Assembly (NCBI GenBank): GCA_029880775.1
Contig: JAOUNV010000086.1
Span: 1 to 7,317, forward strand
Origin: Nitrospinota bacterium
Lineage (GTDB): Bacteria; Nitrospinota_A; UBA7883
Length of the DNA stretch: 7,317 nt
Reading direction: 5' to 3'
In this document: positions 6,277-7,317 of the stretch, in pieces
Position numbering within the stretch: position 1 is the stretch's first letter
Layout: every line of letters begins with the position of its first letter
Notes under the pieces: generated by a model
The model's database searches: none
Told to the model about the DNA's origin: nothing
What the model saw: only the letters and a program-made list of their open reading frames with translations
Made by a program: the position numbers and the translations under genes

Positions 6277-6738
6277 CTATTCTGATTCCTCCGCCCGGGT
6301 CACTTTGATTTTACGGATACGTCTTCGCCTGTCTGAAAGCTTTGGTAGCAGTACTCTCAGGAGGCCTTGATGGTATGTAGCCGTGGCCGAATCTAAATCC
6401 AACGCCACAGATATCTTGAACACTCTTTTGAATGGGCCGAAGGAGCGCTCTGAGCAAAGGAATTCCGCCCTTTCCTTTACATCCATCAGGTCCTTTTTGG
6501 CGCCCTCAATCACCAGCCACATATCCTGCGTCGAGACACCGATATCCGCGATGGTTATGCCGGGAAGATCCAGCTCCACCACCAGGCTGGCGTCGTTCTC
6601 ATAAACATCCATAGGCACAAACCTGGTCTCTCCCACCAGTTCGCTAGGTTCGCTCATCCCTCCGGCGGCGCGTTCCATGGAAGCAGGGTAGGAAAACCCT
6701 GGATGGTACATCGGCTTTTTCTTGTCTTCAGAACCCAT
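6277..6738 (-). CDS. Small heat-shock protein, Hsp20/alpha-crystallin family
   Basis: This is an ATP-independent holdase that binds unfolding proteins in the cytosol until refolding or proteolysis. From Met at 6738 it has 153 residues, typical of bacterial Hsp20. A short variable N-terminus of about 37 residues leads into the alpha-crystallin domain: FVPMDVYENDASLVVELDLPGI (split across 40-61), ERSFGPFKRVFKI (about 97-109) and the conserved QGLLRVLLPKL (about 114-124). An IKV (134-136) near the C-terminus fits the I-x-I/V motif that docks into neighbouring subunits. I chose the ATG at 6738 because GAGG stands 5 nt before it. A further in-frame ATG at 6777 lacks such a site and would lie only about 10 nt from the predicted transcription start. 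It is followed after 3 nt by lon, so holdase and protease are co-expressed. Confidence 0.93.
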   Translation of the reverse strand: MGSEDKKKPMYHPGFSYPASMERAAGGMSEPSELVGETRFVPMDVYENDASLVVELDLPGITIADIGVSTQDMWLVIEGAKKDLMDVKERAEFLCSERSFGPFKRVFKISVALDLDSATATYHQGLLRVLLPKLSDRRRRIRKIKVTRAEESE

Positions 6739-6793
6739 TAGCGCCTCACTGGATGAGAAGCCTCGGTGGCTTTTCATGCCGTTGTTTAGCCAA

Positions 6794-6799
6794 ATTCTA
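6794..6799 (-). promoter_or_regulatory. Candidate extended -10 promoter of hsp20-lon
   Basis: On the minus strand TGATAGAAT has an extended -10 form, with TAGAAT matching the consensus at five of six positions; only the hexamer is given in the coordinates. No good -35 is seen at 16-18 bp. Transcription would start near 6787, about 49 nt before the chosen hsp20 start. No CIRCE element (TTAGCACTC repeats) and no clear sigma32 -10 (CCCCAT-type) were found, so heat control is not shown by the sequence. Confidence 0.45.
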
Positions 6800-6802
6800 T
6801 CA

Positions 6803-6839
6803 CACTGCCTCTATTCCAAGAATAAAAGAGATGGCAGTG
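6803..6839. repeat. Inverted repeat in the galU-hsp20 gap
   Basis: CACTGCC (6803-6809) and GGCAGTG (6833-6839) form a perfect 7-bp stem. On the minus-strand transcript it can extend inward with TCT:AGA after a one-base bulge and with ATTC:GAAT around a TTG loop, leaving a CTTTT bulge. It sits just after the galU stop and just before the hsp20 -10 element. No U-run follows, so it is a weak terminator at best; an operator or a 3'-end stabilising hairpin for galU mRNA is equally possible. Confidence 0.5.
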
Positions 6840-6842
6840 GTG

Positions 6843-7317
6843 TCACAGTTTGATTTTTTTCAAGTATTCTCGGAACTGATCCCTCAACGATTCTGATCGA
6901 AGGGCGTATTCAACCGTGGCGATTAAAAACCCAAGTTTGTCGCCCGCGTCATATCGTGTTCCGGAAAACTCCAGCGCATAGGCCGGTGATTTTTCCAGCT
7001 GGCTGTTCAAGGCGGTGGTGAGCTGTATCTCCCCTCTGGTGTCCGGCGCTGTGGTGTCGATAAAGTCGAATATCTCCGGTGTCAGGATATACCTGCCTAT
7101 GATCGCAAGGTTGGAGGGCGCCTTGTCGACTGGTGGTTTTTCCACCATGCTTCTTATCTGGTGGAGGGCGCCTTCCAGTTCACCGGATGGGTCTATCACC
7201 CCGTAGGAGGAAACGTTTTCCATGGGGACTTTTTCCACAGCGATCACCGGCGCCTGCTTTTTCTCAAACGCTTCCATCAACTGGCCAATGACTGGCCGAC
7301 CGGGGGAGTGGATGATA
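6843..7317 (-). CDS. galU: UTP-glucose-1-phosphate uridylyltransferase, C-terminal part, 5' end beyond window
   Basis: GalU makes UDP-glucose from UTP and glucose-1-phosphate in the cytosol, feeding lipopolysaccharide, capsule and other glycan synthesis. The frame is open to the right edge, giving 157 visible residues of an expected 280-300, so the N-terminal nucleotide-binding part with the GxGTR loop lies outside. Visible family blocks, numbered from the edge, are: HSPGRPVIGQLMEAFEKK (3-20), VIAVEKVP (24-31), VSSYGVI (35-41), MVEKP (57-61, whose Glu-Lys pair is the expected sugar-phosphate contact), GRYILTPEIFD (74-84), TRGEIQLTTAL (93-103) and GTRYDAGDKLGFL (119-131). An internal start near 7277-7280 is not the true one, because family-like sequence continues upstream of it. 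It precedes hsp20 by 104 nt on the same strand. No frameshift is seen. Confidence 0.95.
   Translation of the reverse strand, partial: IIHSPGRPVIGQLMEAFEKKQAPVIAVEKVPMENVSSYGVIDPSGELEGALHQIRSMVEKPPVDKAPSNLAIIGRYILTPEIFDFIDTTAPDTRGEIQLTTALNSQLEKSPAYALEFSGTRYDAGDKLGFLIATVEYALRSESLRDQFREYLKKIKL

Noticed and set aside
6739..6777. Longer hsp20 start at 6777
   Set aside because: No ribosome site precedes it and the predicted transcription start is about 10 nt away; the ATG at 6738 has GAGG 5 nt upstream. Kept as an alternative only.

Overview
This window looks like ordinary bacterial chromosome carrying mostly housekeeping genes. The organism is probably a Gram-negative (diderm) bacterium: there is a small lipoprotein gene whose Cys+1 is followed by Gly-Gly, and the GalU, Hsp20, Lon and MetK proteins are all of bacterial type. 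The genes are moderately GC-rich with AT-richer gaps. The lineage cannot be fixed from sequence reading alone. A deltaproteobacterial, Nitrospinota or Nitrospirota-like genome would fit, but that is a low-confidence guess. No mobile element, CRISPR array, rRNA or tRNA was seen.

Layout. (1) Positions 1-1197, minus strand: purF, the first enzyme of purine synthesis, cut by the left window edge after 399 codons. (2) Positions 1198-1873: a 676-bp gap between the divergent purF and metK genes. It holds a candidate purF promoter with short repeats around it, a 78-nt imperfect hairpin, a run of nine G and a good sigma70-type promoter for metK. (3) Positions 1874-3046, plus strand: metK, ended by a strong intrinsic terminator. 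(4) Positions 3198-3583, minus strand: a small lipoprotein gene with its own promoter and Shine-Dalgarno. Its frame is broken once, so it can be missed or split by gene callers. (5) Positions 3703-6738, minus strand: hsp20 and lon, only 3 nt apart and probably translationally coupled. (6) Positions 6843-7317, minus strand: the C-terminal half of galU, cut by the right edge.

How the genes work together. hsp20-lon is a protein quality-control pair: the small heat-shock protein holds unfolding clients and Lon degrades damaged proteins. Lon here ends in an unusual lysine/alanine-rich tail of about 46 residues. PurF and MetK feed purine and S-adenosylmethionine pools but are transcribed apart. GalU makes UDP-glucose for envelope polysaccharides and lies upstream of hsp20 on the same strand, though hsp20 seems to have its own promoter.

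No new multi-gene system is evident. The items most worth a second look are the frameshifted lipoprotein, the Lon tail, and the structured, repeat-containing purF-metK gap.
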